From Hofstenia miamia (Eukaryota > Xenacoelomorpha > Acoela), in the NCBI GenBank assembly GCA_004352715.1, contig SCFE01000099.1, forward strand, positions 887,147 to 951,146: DNA of 64,000 nucleotides, in the 5' to 3' direction. Shown piece by piece: positions 1-12,544 of this stretch. Made by a program: the position numbers and the translations under genes. Position 1 is the first letter of the stretch. Each line of letters opens with the position of its first letter. Under the pieces are notes generated by a model that worked only from the letters and a program-made list of their open reading frames with translations, was not told the origin of the DNA and made no database searches.

Positions 1-745
1 GTTAAGACATTTATATGGATGTAACATTGCGGATGTAAAAATAATTTTGAAATTTTTCTATATTCATTATTCTTATTAAAGCTATGATTATTTACTGCTA
101 CTTTAATAGCCCAATTTAGTTGCACTTGGAATTTCCTGAGAAATTGTTGGTTTATATCTGTGTAGAGTACATTGGCATAGTTAAAATGACTTAATATTAG
201 AGCATATATTAATTGAATTTTTGCTTTAGTTGGAAGTTTTTGAGAAATTAAGTTAATTGCTTTAATCGATATGGCCATTTTTCTAATAACATGATTTAGT
301 TGCTCTTCAAAATTTAGATGTATGTCAAAAATTATTCCGAGGTACTTAAAAGACTCAACCTGTTTTATTTGAATGCCGTTGAAATTAAGTTTGTATCTTG
401 AAGTATCAGTAGATTTAGTTTTTGATTTAACAATACAGAATTGAGTTTTTAGTGGATTTACTCTTAGTTTTATAGAGGCAAAATATTTAGCAAGAGAAGC
501 ACAGTTTGTTTCGAGAGTTTGAACCGCTTTTTCGGGAAATTTATTAGAATGAAATAATATTGTGTCATCTGCATATTGTATAACGTCACATGTTACTTGC
601 TCGGACAAATCATTTATGTAAATATTAAATAATAACGGACCCAGAATTGTACCCTGTGGAACCCCATTTTTAGTGCATACCCAATCTGAAAAAGATTCAT
701 TAATTTTAACTCTTTGCATGCGATTGTATAAGTAACTGGAGATAA
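1..745 (-). mobile_element. non-LTR retrotransposon (LINE) reverse transcriptase fragment
   Basis: Read on the minus strand this stretch gives an almost continuous reverse-transcriptase frame. It runs from a GVPQGTILGPLLFN-like block (about 610-670) through the catalytic YADD box at 564-575 to a KYLGI-like block near 330-345, then on toward position 1. This order (PQGxxLGPLLF, YADD, thumb) is that of Jockey/CR1-type LINE polymerases. The 5' part of the RT and any endonuclease are missing beyond about 745, and the 3' end lies outside the window. The copy looks only lightly decayed, with the catalytic aspartates visible. The clade is inferred from general motif style. Confidence 0.85.
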
Positions 746-1608
746 GGCCTATGTTCTTTTTCGCAAGTCATCCACTCATCCTAAATTTCACGTTTACATT
801 AATTTCGTTTTCGGTTGCCTTTAGTTCAAAAAATTGTATTCCATTTTGGAGTTGTTTTATTTCAACGCTGTTAACAATACACAATGACATTAGCCAACAA
901 GGGTGTAGATCTTTAGAATTTTCTAGGCTCAGAAACTCAAAACAGAAAAGCGCGAAAAAATTATATTTTACGAAACAAATGTGTTGCGGGTTGGGGTTCA
1001 TGACACCTTTCTCCTCTAGTTATACCATTGATGTTAGTTCATTTTTAAAATTTGATCTTTTTTATAAAAAACACCTCCTCCACTGAAAATATTTTTTACA
1101 TTTACTGTTTATAATTCATTTGAAACTTCAATTACTCGTTCAAGCTAACAAAAATAGTTGAAATTTTCTCATGATATACGCCAGTGCTAAGCATCAAACT
1201 GGATATTAATGACATTATTAATTAATTTGCCGTAATGAAAGGGAGAAACTTTTTTATTAATTGATGTAATATTGTTCAGCTTAAATATATTAATTTTACT
1301 CTTCGCAAGAATACATTTACTCACTGTTTTGTTTATATGTACTTGAGGAAGAAGTGAAGTTTTAATGGCCCATGTTTTCGAAGCTCCACGGTCTGGTCCT
1401 ATGATATGTTAATATGGCCCTGCCTAAGATGTCATTTTGAACCAAAATATATTTATATAAAAGTTTTTTTAAAACTAATATATTATTTTAGTAAACAACA
1501 GATTACATATTACATGAATATTTTAATATTTTCCATTACGATTAAATGATATACAAATGTTATGTGAGTCTTGGTGATGCACAAACTTCTTATATAACTG
1601 ATGAATAT
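746..1608. other. intergenic, no gene recognised
   Basis: AT-rich DNA between the LINE fragment and the 3' end of the M13 peptidase. Open frames of 111 codons (751-1086, plus) and 77 codons (768-1001, minus) have no recognisable motif and overlap each other, so neither is supported as a gene. The 3' untranslated region of the peptidase must lie here; AATATA/ATTAAA-like signals are too common in this composition to choose one. Confidence 0.5.
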
Positions 1609-3819
1609 TCATACAATTTTACATTTCTTTGTTGGATTCATTTTTGAATTAGGTTGACAATTAAAGGCCATCGCGAAATCGTTACTATTTTGCATACTGC
1701 CACGCACTCTTATTGGCAATGGAGCATGTGTGGTCGTATCCTTTATATCAATTGCATACTTTTTCGTTGATTTATAGCAAAATTTTTGCGCCATCCCTAA
1801 GAAAAATAGTTGATCATCGTCTAAGTCTAATCCTGGATAAAGTGAAGGAGCTTTGTTTTGTTCAACCCATGATTGATATGCACCAAACGCAATTTGCAAT
1901 GCAAAACTGTCTGCAAGATTTTCATCTAATGTAACATTTGCATTGATTTTTTCCCCATAAAACTTAAATTTTTGATATTGCTCAACAAAACATTGTGACA
2001 GTTTAATTTTCTTGGAGGTACTTGCATTGGTGAGTATATTTTTCTGATTGCCGAAGGCATCATACTGTACACCCCAACTATCAAAGGAGTGTGAAATCTC
2101 ATGCGCAATTTGGAAACCAATTTCACCATACGTTAGAGACATAGATCTTTCCAAATCGAAAAGGGGTTTTTCTGTCATTACAGTTGGTAAATAGATACTA
2201 TTCGACACGTCAAAGTAGAATATATTGACAGCGAATGGGTAAACGTCATAAACGAATATTTGAAAACGTTCAGGATTTCTTAAAAGGTTGTAATAATACA
2301 TCTTGTGCAACTTTAGAAGCATCAAGTTGTTTCCGAAATAGGAACTTGAATTTAGATCGAGGTCATCTAGCAAATGTTGTACATACGTTTCATTTAGAAG
2401 AAAATCTGGAAATAGGAAATATGCCTTAATCTTATAAAGCTTATCAATAACTAGCTTTTGACTTTCCTTATCCAACCAAGAAGCTTTTCTTAACCTTTTC
2501 TCGGTTTCGTTCTGAATATGATTTAGAATTTTTTTCAACAATGATTTCTTCTCAGAAAGGGAATGTAGTGAAAATGTTTTCAAATAGTCAAAACTTAGAA
2601 GGATGTTTAGATTTGTATACTTCTTCATTTGTTCTAGGCAATGTCGAGGCTCAAGCACTTCCACTTTATTCAATTTCTTAAATTTAATGAATGGATCCCT
2701 GAAATCGTTGGAAGCCCAGTCCATCGTTTTAAATATCCCATGCCAAACAATATAGTTTCTTAAAGTATCAGGGTTAACGGATTGAATATAATCGATTAAA
2801 CTCAGAAAATAGTCTTCTGATATTAATTCTATTTCTTCATTAGCAGGTAAGGTTATGTTTAAGGAAGAGAAAAATGTGCTAAGAAATTGACTCCAGTGAA
2901 AGATATTGTATTTTTCTTCAAACACAGTTAAATTTATAGTTTGCGTAGACATTGTCGAATTGTCAAAAAATTCAGCTATTTTTGTCTCTAATTCAATAAT
3001 ATCATTAATTTTATCTTGAAGTTGTCTGTCATTAAGAGTGGAACCCAACTTCTTAAATGTTTGCTGCATCAAGTTCTTGTAATTTTCTAAAACATTTTTT
3101 CTACTTCCCAAAAAATATTCTTTTGTATCTTCAATTGATTCTTCAGGGCATACTTTTAGTATAGCTTTGGATGAATTCAGCAATCTCAACTTTATCTCCA
3201 TGAAGCATGGTAAAAAGAACTTTGAGAAGGACTTTTCTAGGCTCTGCTTAATATCAGAAATTGTAGCAAGCGTTCCACCCAAAAGACTTGTATTGCCAAG
3301 CTCCTTAATGAATTTCAGTAATGCATCCTTTCCTTTTTTATTGTTATTTCGTTCATCTTCATTCATACACGAAGCATAGTAGGAATAGGCTTTTTTCTTT
3401 GTTATATTCCTTGAGTTATTCCACGATTGAATGATTTCCAATAGTTTGCCTTCAATTTTCTTCCTTAATTTTTGGAAATTCGACATAGAATTTTGTGAAG
3501 GCTTAAGAATATTCTTTTTGTCCCAGCCTCCACAAGCATATTGGTAGAAATCTTCACATGGGTCGACACCTAGGTCCATATTTTGTAATATTCTATCAGC
3601 AGTTTCATTACATTTGGCCGATAAACAGTACGTCATTGTTGGCTCCGCGAATTCTATTAGCATGCAAAATGTACCAGTTATTAATAAAGTTTTATTTATT
3701 CTGGTAATTTGAAGCCATTTCAAAGAGTGCGAATTTTTCTTAGTTGTCAATTTTCCTTGAATTCGTTTCGCGCTGCTCATGTTGCAAAACAATAGAAATA
3801 ATTTACCACAAAATTTCAA
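1609..3819 (-). CDS. M13 family (neprilysin-like) zinc metallopeptidase, intronless
   Basis: A single 736-codon frame covers a whole M13 peptidase; human neprilysin is about 750 residues. The M13 ectodomain begins with CNETADRIL and the VDPCEDFYQYACGGW block (about residues 70-100). The zinc site is HEISH at residues 573-577 (2089-2103) with the third ligand in ENLAD at 633-637. Near the C terminus the conserved QLFFLGMAQ, HAPLPIRVRG and FNCQPNSKMNP blocks are present, so the substrate-anchoring His and Arg of the family are kept. Expected role: type II membrane or secreted ectopeptidase cleaving small peptides. Oddities: the substrate-binding NAYY/NAFY box reads NIFY (532-535); the usual C-terminal Trp is replaced, the chain ending KCKIV; the N-terminal hydrophobic stretch (about 44-58) is short and contains an acidic residue, so membrane anchoring is uncertain. 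A second Met at residue 14 is an alternative start. No introns, which could mean a retrogene or a lineage-specific single-exon paralogue. Confidence 0.93.
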   Translation of the reverse strand: MKFCGKLFLLFCNMSSAKRIQGKLTTKKNSHSLKWLQITRINKTLLITGTFCMLIEFAEPTMTYCLSAKCNETADRILQNMDLGVDPCEDFYQYACGGWDKKNILKPSQNSMSNFQKLRKKIEGKLLEIIQSWNNSRNITKKKAYSYYASCMNEDERNNNKKGKDALLKFIKELGNTSLLGGTLATISDIKQSLEKSFSKFFLPCFMEIKLRLLNSSKAILKVCPEESIEDTKEYFLGSRKNVLENYKNLMQQTFKKLGSTLNDRQLQDKINDIIELETKIAEFFDNSTMSTQTINLTVFEEKYNIFHWSQFLSTFFSSLNITLPANEEIELISEDYFLSLIDYIQSVNPDTLRNYIVWHGIFKTMDWASNDFRDPFIKFKKLNKVEVLEPRHCLEQMKKYTNLNILLSFDYLKTFSLHSLSEKKSLLKKILNHIQNETEKRLRKASWLDKESQKLVIDKLYKIKAYFLFPDFLLNETYVQHLLDDLDLNSSSYFGNNLMLLKLHKMYYYNLLRNPERFQIFVYDVYPFAVNIFYFDVSNSIYLPTVMTEKPLFDLERSMSLTYGEIGFQIAHEISHSFDSWGVQYDAFGNQKNILTNASTSKKIKLSQCFVEQYQKFKFYGEKINANVTLDENLADSFALQIAFGAYQSWVEQNKAPSLYPGLDLDDDQLFFLGMAQKFCYKSTKKYAIDIKDTTTHAPLPIRVRGSMQNSNDFAMAFNCQPNSKMNPTKKCKIV

Positions 3820-4842
3820 TTTTACAATTTGATTTGCATAACAATTGAATACAAATTAAGTGCAATGTCTCCATCGAAGTTAATGACCTTCTCAAAATCT
3901 TTAATAAATACATTCATGTTTTGAAAACATTATTGATAATTTTCTGAAGAGAGTGTGTCTCTTTGATTAATTTTCTTTTATAGAGAAAGTTTTCAAATTT
4001 TGACTCGAGCTGGCCAATTAACCGGTAGGCTTAATCAATTAACATCTAAGAATGAATAAACAAAACTTGAAAACAATATAGGCAAGGAGAAACTAAATTT
4101 ATAGATATTATTATCATAGCGTACTGAACTTGGGCATTGGGATAGCTCTTATTTGAAAATGCAAAATTGAAATTGACGTTGCAAGTACTTTAATAGTGTT
4201 GTTCGGAATTTGGGTTTTTTGATAATTCTAAGTTGAGCCAGTAAATTTTAGTATAACATGACTAACATAAGACTTAGATTTACGCTGCCAGTTTAATTTC
4301 GAATAAATATTTTCCAATTTGTGTCGTTTGAATGTATTGTAAATTATTCCTATGCCAAAATTGTTGCTTAACATGAGCAAATTAAAAAATAAACTGTAGG
4401 TATGGCAATACTACATACAATATTATGCTAATCTACTGGTCATTGACCAGTGGTCAACATGGTAAATCCACAGGTTACTGCAAGACTTTAGTTTGTTTGT
4501 TAGACATCTAACTACAATAATTATTGATGTACTTTATACTTGGTAAAGGAATTAGTTGCCCGTAATCTGTGACATGCAATTGTGAGTAAGCGCATACAAA
4601 ATATGCTTTCGAAAATATTTTGTATTGGTAAATATTCATTTTTCTTTAATGAATTGAAAATGTGATTGGCCAAAGTACTTCTACAAAACTGCATTAAAAC
4701 CGACGTAATTATTTGTAAAAACCTGTATAATATTAATTGTAATAACTAGTTTGAGAATCATGAAATTTAAAGAAATGTCTTTAGTGTTCCCTGCTACAGT
4801 AAGGATGCCGTTTGTTGACCTTAACAAGATCATTTTAAATGG

Positions 4843-4863
4843 ATATATATATATATATATATA
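4843..4863. repeat. (TA)n microsatellite
   Basis: Uninterrupted alternating AT run of about 21 bases in intergenic DNA. Confidence 0.9.
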
Positions 4864-5067
4864 ATCTGATGCATTACTTCATTTCAATTTTAGCTTTTAA
4901 TCCTCGAGCTCTGACATAAAGAAACAGTTAAATTGCATTGTTTCTGCAATGGGCTTTAAATCTTATAATTACTTGTACATTAGGCATGGGAAGGATGTTT
5001 TTTAAGAAATAGCTAATCTTTTCATCTACCTCAGGCACAGCAGTACATATTAGAACCAATTTCCAAC

Positions 5068-5188
5068 AAATAGCTCTGCCCATGATTTCAAAATTTCCCT
5101 AATACGCTTGGAAAAATTCTTTGTAAATGTGAAAAAACGGTTCATTCTATTAATAGGTCGAACGGTCGTTTAAGGTTAGGAAATCAGA
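5068..5188 (+). repeat. dispersed repeat, copy 1 (family with 25090 and 48211)
   Basis: Shares an ordered set of words with two other places in the window: AATAG, then CTTGGAAAAATTCTTTGTAAA, a run ending GAAAAAACGG, and finally TTTAAGGTTAGGAAA. Here the middle is diverged and carries extra bases. The other copies are at about 25090-25225 and 48211-48348. Probably a short non-autonomous element; no terminal repeats or target duplication were identified. Confidence 0.6.
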
Positions 5189-8100
5189 AATCAGTTATTA
5201 TGTCTGCTTAATGTTAGATGAAAATATGTGCTTCCTAAACATTATTCTGAAAAATGGAATCGTAATGGCAAACATTGCAATATCATATAGTTACTAAAAT
5301 ATGTTTGATTGTTTATGATGGTGCTGATGGGAGTTTGTATATATCATTGTGCAGACTAAAATCTTTCCGGGTGGGGTAATTTTTACACTGCGGTAAATCC
5401 GGGTTGGCTTAAAACGAGGTTATGCTGTATATATGATGACAATATGTATATAAATTTGGCAAAACTGAAATTTGTTTACGATATAAAAACTAAGCAGATT
5501 TTTGAAATAATGATCTTTTAAAATGGAAAAATCATTAGAATAATATTGAAATACTCACTTGCTGTTATATTTTAACGTCAAAAAATAATCTTGAATAAAT
5601 TATTTAAATATTCATTTTTGTTGTATACTATGATTTCTAAAAAATAGAAATTTGATGGAAATAAGATATATAAAATTCCAGAAACAGTGCCGCTTACTGT
5701 CCACAAATTGTCCACTTTGGTGGCTGAATGAGTTAAAATTTTTATTTCAAAGATATATAATTCATTATTTGTAATAGTACATAATAGGATATATGGTATA
5801 TGCAAAAGATCTATGCTATGCAATTTCTTTATATTTCTTTGATTTTTCTTAAGTAACTGTTAACCAAAAAGTTGCCAAAAATTCAAAAATCTTTATAAAA
5901 AATCCAAACACTTTTTCTCAGATAAATTTTGGATAATTTCCAAACGTTGCCAAAAAAATCCATTGTCGAAAAATTTTCTAAAAAATCCAAAAATTTGGCG
6001 ACGTTTTGGTATAAAATTCAAACAATTTTTGTAAGGTAGATTCTAGTTTTAGGGTTAGGTTTAGGGAGATGTCATAAAATTAACTATACTTAGGCATTAT
6101 TCTTGAGAAAATTTAGAACTTTACCAAAATTTTCCCGATTATTTTAAAGTTGTAAACATACTCGACGAATGGATACCCGCACATCACTAATACTAGTTAA
6201 TAAATATAATATTATGCAAGAAATAAAATAAGAACACGTTTCTGATAAGGACCATCATGTTCTAAAAATTTCCAGCATTATATACAACCTTAACAGGTAT
6301 ACTTGAAAGCATATTAATAAGCATAGGAATTCCAAAAATCTGAGTAGGTGAAATGTGAGAGTGAATTTTCCAAAATTGCTTAGTGACGTATCATCCCGCC
6401 TATTACACCTACTGGAATCTAATTGTTAAGTGCTTACTCTTAATTGTTTTAAAATCTACCATAAAATGTGAATTTTTGCAAGTTTTAAATATTGGTTAAA
6501 TTCTTAATTATAAATATTGATATTACCAAGAAATAAAATATTGGACAATTCGCACGCCTTTTTGAAATAAATGAAAATTCAAAGCACTTGGTATTTGTCA
6601 AAAATAGTAGAATGGAAGCCTTGCTTACCTGAACATTCATTTTTAGACGTAAATTAAGAATTGTGTCACTTATTTAAAAATAACGTATTCTTAAATATGC
6701 TAAACATATTTTTAACCGTTTAAAATCTATTTTGCTATTCTACATATCTGTAAACATACGGCTTATAATTTGTACTGTGAGTGCATTCAAACGATTAAAA
6801 TTCAGCATAAAATACTTATTTTTAAAAAAAAGATACTCAATCACTAGGTTGTAATACCAGCTTGTAAAAGATATTTATTTTATGACATTTTTCTGCCTTC
6901 CCTTTTCTAAGCTTGCCCAAATATATAAAGGGCAATAACGGATAGCAATGAAGCTCTTGGTATTAGTCCTACTAAAAAAATTTCGAAAATCTGGCAACAA
7001 AATTCCAAATTAGTGCCAAACTTTTGAATTATATTTGAAACTTGATTCCAAAAATTTGGCAATTGTTTGCCAAATAATTGGCAAATTTTCCAAATGAATC
7101 TAAGAATTTATCAAAGGTATTAGCCAATGACACTTATGCAAATTTATTTTCCATTAAGCTTAGTTATTTAAAACGGCAGTTGGTCAAATTGGTTTCACAG
7201 TTTACATTAAATTGTATAAAACTACACCACTTAAACTTCAATTTCGCCAAATTCAAATTCAAATTCGCCAAATGAAAATTTCATGCAGGATTATTAATAA
7301 TGAAAAACCTAAATATGCTTTTAGAGCTTATGGCAAAACATCTTCCCCATCGAATTTCTTCGATGTTAATATCCAAAGGTAATAATTTTGTGGAGGAAAT
7401 CAATGAATTTGAATTAAAGAATTACAATGAGAGAAAAATCATGTTACATATGCATTTAAGGTAAGATACAAAAAGTAATTAATACTAAGCAGTGCATGAA
7501 TATTAAAAACAGTGATATCTAAAACAAAAATTTATCATGTCAAATATATTATTCGATATTTTAGAAGGCTCATATTTAACGCAAACATAAGCATGAACAA
7601 AACTTCGTTGACTATCTCACCCTTCATGTGCTCAACAAAAATAGACTGATTTAATATTTGATAAGATATTAACTGAATTCTTAGTAGCAGTAGTTTTAGA
7701 TGCGAGCTTGATTACCAATGGGCAAGAGGCGAGAAAGAAATTTAAGAAATTTCGAGTGAATAAAATTTATAATTACCACCAAAGTAACAACTTAAAATTT
7801 GTTTTTTTGCATTTTGACATTTGACCTAATATACTAAAAGTCATCAAAAGCCGAAGTTTCCATAAAAGTAAGAATCCCATGTGAATCTGATGAACAACAA
7901 TTTCGATGGGAATGGGATGAGAATCAGAAAAAATAAGATTAAGGTTTCGAAAACGGTTCAATAAATCTACAAAAACTATATTTTAGTGCTGCAGTAAAGA
8001 TATGGATAAAGATACAATAAAGCACATTTTACAAAAATTCACATTACAAAAATAGAATATTTAAGAATCACCAAATATAAAATTGTTTTTTTAAAAGAAC

Positions 8101-9542
8101 GAAAATCAATACATATAAAATTAACATTACAATGATTATTTTTTGGGTGATTGATTGAAAAACTTGTATAATTGTTGAGTTTGTGTTCCAGATGTCACAG
8201 ATTAGACAAGAATTGCTTGAACCCTAACCACCATATCTTGATAAAAGAAGTGTAGCATTTCCACGCTGTAAAATTACTGACAATTGCTGGAAAAAATATG
8301 TAGAAATCGTATTCAGATCGCAAGAGGCACTTCTGGCAGAAGACATAAAAGACATCTACAAATGAATAACTGAAAGTTAGTACTATGAAAATATTTATTG
8401 TCACGTAACCATGCTAGACGTATACCATCATGTATATGCCCGTCTACAGCGTGCCCGGTCACTTTAGTGCTCTGCATTAAGGTATTTAAACTAAAAATTA
8501 GAGACAATTAAAGTGAACTATTAGTATCAGTGAGGATAACTGGATAGCTCTATGTAAAAATTTGTAGGTTAAACCAATATTACTTGTACCTTGAACAAGG
8601 TAGAAGCAGTACTTGTGAACTTCTACAATAATGTGAAAAGTAAATATACAGTGTTTTGCCTCAGTGTGATGCCTTTTAAAGTAGAGAAATTGTTGCAAAC
8701 TATGATCCAACACTTTAGTTTAAGACAATAATGTGATCATTCCTTCAATCCTAGGAATCGAAACACACTCCAGTTCTATTCTTTGTGAGCATTCCACGCG
8801 TCATTTTTAGAATATTTCTTGTGTTCATCGATCTACGCAGCAGTAATATTCTAAGCCTTCTTCACTGCAATGATAATATTCATTGCACACACATGTATCT
8901 TTCACAAAAAGTCAATTTCAAGCTGGAGTACTTTTATGATGTCTTTCTGCAATTCAAATTATTCCACAGATATGCATCTACAAAAAAAATTCAAGAAAAC
9001 AAATTTATTTATTAAAAGATTAGTTGAGCATCATGTTTTATTATAGAAAAATAACTTTTTATAGAATATCTTGGTTTTTTTACTTTTACGGAACTCAAAT
9101 GATTGCAGAATTTTCTACAGCTTTAATTAAATTTCCTAACATTATTAGTGGTATGCATGTCTCGACAACTGCAGTCAGAAAAATATAATCAACCAATCAG
9201 GTAATTAACCTTAATAAGAACATGCAGATATATTTCGACTTACAAAGTCATCGTCAGTTTTACAAATTATTCCCTCTAAATTTACTAGATTTTACAATAA
9301 TAATTATAATTTTTTAAATTTTGAAAAGTGGCAAGTTTAATTTATAAATATAGTCTTCTTTTGTGATCAAACTTGGTTGCAAAGATTTTATAAAAATACT
9401 CTCAATAATTTGTTCCTCCCACCATTAACTAAGCTTTTTGTTGTATTTGCTTGAAATGCTCGCACTTTTAACGTTTTTACTATGGTTTCTTGTGCCCAAG
9501 CCATGATCCGTAGTGCCCCTGTTGGTGACCTAAATAAGGATT

Positions 9543-10510
9543 GTGTCATCTCAGCACCCACAAACATTGAACAACTCTGTTTTAATCCATCCAAATTCCA
9601 GAATCTTGCTGCAACGTTTATACTTCCAGCACCACTACCATAATGTTTACTTTGAACTAGGTAATAAAATAATTGTACTCCCTAAGTCTGTTAATCCAAA
9701 GATACGAAGCCATGTACAAACTTTTAGAACAGTTGTGACTCCAAAACGATCCAATCGCCTACTCAGAGCTTACATACAATAGCGAAAGCCATGGGGGTAA
9801 TTTTTGAAAATCCCATTGAGGTTGCTGGGAAAAGTCTCATTCCAACAGAATGTGAACGGAAACGAATTCCAGTAATAAAAAGTAAAGAATTCCCAAAGGG
9901 CTTCCGCATAAATATGCTGAATTTTCCATCAAAATTGCCAGTTAATGACCAGTTTGCATTTCTTCAGTATAGATCAGGTCTGAATGAGTTTTCGAAAGTT
10001 AAAACAAAACAATATAACATAGAAACCATTTGAATTCCTTGCAAACCACAGTAAAAGTACAAGTCTACAATTGGGAAGAGCAGTGCGAACTGTCCTCATG
10101 GAGTGAAGTAACGAAAAGCCGAGGTGGCTTCAATGCAGTTGAAGAACTCATGATTATTTGTGATTACCTTGCCATTACCATTTGATATAACTGTCTCTAC
10201 ACAGGACATAGTAAATTCATAAATGCTTCACACCTTCCTGCTCCTGAGTGGGTTGCTGAGGTGCACAATGTTTACAAGAAAGCTGCATATGAAGCACGTA
10301 TGGAAAGACTTGAAGAGTGGAAGAAACAGAGAAAACTCAAGCTGCTTAAGAAAAATTCTCAACGCTTGTCTACAGCCCAAATCCCTCTCAGGCAGAAGAA
10401 AGCCCTAAGCCAACCTCTGTATTGTCTGCCAGTCGAAGGGACCACCTGCGCAAGCAGAGTGGTAGTCACTCGTTCCCTCGGAAGAGGAAGACCACCTCTC
10501 CTTTGCCCGA
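9543..10510 (+). pseudogene. LINE ORF1-like remnant
   Basis: Two plus-strand frames separated by stops. The 3' part (about 10200-10510) contains a charged segment with ERLEEWKKQRKLKLLKK, compatible with a coiled coil, followed by a basic region. No zinc knuckle or RRM could be recognised. Its position directly before an endonuclease-like frame is the main reason for calling it ORF1; it could instead be an unrelated remnant. Confidence 0.45.
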
Positions 10511-11627
10511 ATCCCCAAGTAATGTACAGACACCATAAAATCCGTTTGTTAACAAGAAGGTTGTAAATTTTAATATTAATAGCATTGCAAACCAACAAAT
10601 TTGTAAAAATAGCAGAAAACACCTATAAATAATCCAGATTATGTCTTTCTTCAAAAAACGAAAATTGCGGATATATCACCTGCAATGGAAAACTACTGTA
10701 CTATGTAATTCTAGTAGCCAACAACTAACTTTAAAATTTCAAAGCCCCACTGCCCAAATTTTTTATCAAAAATAAAAGTTAATTTTATCAATCATTACCT
10801 AGGTAAGGATGATTATAAAGACACAATCAATTTCATTAACCGCTCACTGGCCTCCCTAAGTTTTCAATCTTTGATACGTGATTCTAATTATTTCTACTTA
10901 AATGAAGACGTCCCTTACATCATCTAATTTAACGTTAACTAGATATAACTATCTCAATAATAACTTTATCGGTAAATTCAATTTAATTGACACAGCTGTT
11001 TTTACGGAAAATTTTTCGCATACCTATTTCAATACTACTAATATATAATCATCTTGCATAGATAATTGTTTTGCTTCCCAAGATTTAAATATTTCCAACT
11101 TTAGAGTTTTACACTTAAATTTTTCCAATCATAAGCCTTTAATGATGACATTTTTCACAAATAAACCAAAACGACCAGGTGTCTGGCGAATGAAAACTAA
11201 TCTACTGAATAATAATTATCACGAAATTGCATCAGTTATTATTTATTCCTTAGAGAATGCAACAACTGCTAATATTCAAATTAAATGGACAATAATGAAA
11301 GGAAGGATTAAAAGCTTTCTGCACGCTAAGCAGAAAACCATTGAAACAAATCGCTTTTATAAAGCCAGATACTACGAAAACAGCTGAATTTTCTGTCCAC
11401 CTGATATGTATAACTATAATATAACGAACTTTAGAATTATTTTGAAATTAATCTGCGCAACATCCAAAATCTACAGGCCCAGAACGAACTTGAATATATT
11501 AAGAACATTGAGCATGTGGTTAATGAAGGCAGCACTAAGGACTTAAAAACTATATTAAGAAGTCAATGGATGAATTAAATATTGAGCTCGTAAAATTAGA
11601 AAACTCACAGATAATCAAGAAGAAATT

Positions 11628-12544
11628 ATGAACACGTTCACTGATTTTTATAAGAATCTTTATAAAAAATCCGATGCTCGAATCGAAAAGAACACGTTGA
11701 TATATCCGCAAATTTCATTAGATGATAGAAATGTTTTGAATCAAGAAATATCCATTGACGAAATTTTCCATGCAATCGATAAACTAAAAAATTCTCCAGG
11801 AACTCATGACCTTAACACTGCTTTCTATAAATCCTTTTGCTCAATTCTTGCCCCGCACTATTTATTACTTCTAGAATTTATTCTACAAAATGGCCAAATT
11901 TCTCATAGTATATCAAATGCAATCATTAAATTTTTACCAAAAAGGGAAAAGATCTCGATCATCCTAAGTCCTGGCGACCTATTTCTCTAAAGAACATGGA
12001 TTTAATAATTTTATCTCATATTTTCAACCATAGATTAGGACCATTTGGGCAAAAATATATTCACGCTACCCAAACTGGCTTTATAAAAGCGAGAAACTCA
12101 TCCCTAATTATCTCAACAATTCAATGCATTGTAGATATATGTCGAATAAACAACATTGATATGAGAATATAAATATTGATTTTCATAAAGCCTATGATTC
12201 AATTGATCATGAATACTTGTTTCAAACTCGAATTGCCAGAAATTATTTTGAATCTCATTCGCGCTCTATATTCCAACAACATATTCTACCTGTTAATCAA
12301 TGGTTTTCTGTCTCTAGCAATACATGTACAAAGGGGCGTCCGACGGGGATGCCCCCTGTCATGTATGCTGTTTAACTTTGCAATAGAACCCTTCCTAAAT
12401 CAAATACGAGACTCACGCCAAATTAAGGGATTTATGTATAAGAACATAGAAATAAAATATCTTGCATTTCCAGACGATATCACTAATTGCATCAAATTCA
12501 AACACCTGGACGAATTTAGCAAAATCCGCAGACTATATAAATAA
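11628..12544 (+). pseudogene. LINE reverse transcriptase, frameshifted
   Basis: Frames 11628-11990 and 12176-12544 hold consecutive RT blocks: the SPGTHDLNTAFYKSF block, a leucine-rich block, FLPK, and after a frame change RGVRRGCPLS followed by a degenerate catalytic box (AFPDD). A further frame (12462-12779) continues with thumb-like sequence. Stops and at least two frameshifts exclude activity. This is part of the LINE described for 9390-12960. Confidence 0.8.

Larger units (their letters stand above)
3820..9169. other. AT-rich intergenic region with small repeats
   Basis: No supported gene in about 5.3 kb. Short open frames (60-81 codons) at 5578-5823, 7078-7275, 7773-7961, 8195-8713 and 8785-9015 lack motifs. 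Visible structure: a (TA)n run at 4843-4863; a copy of a dispersed repeat at about 5068-5188; a terminal-like motif CCCGCACATCACTA at about 6176 shared with two other places; and a low-complexity stretch rich in TTGGCAA and AAAATTC words at about 5870-6010 and 6980-7090. The promoter of the M13 gene would lie just above 3820 but no element is distinctive enough to call. Confidence 0.4.

Noticed and set aside
1713-3379. Plus-strand frames inside the M13 gene (1713-1934, 2235-2429, 3167-3379)
   Set aside because: Antisense to a clear peptidase frame, no motif of their own.
4425-4460. TTGACCAGTGGTCAA palindrome as a regulatory site
   Set aside because: A single short palindrome far from any start; too little to support a function.
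7773-9015. Several 60-76 codon frames in intergenic DNA
   Set aside because: Lengths are within chance expectation for this composition and no splice-linked partners or motifs are visible.
10359-10654. Minus-strand frames at 10359-10622 and 10466-10654
   Set aside because: They are antisense to the LINE ORF1/endonuclease remnants and have no motif.
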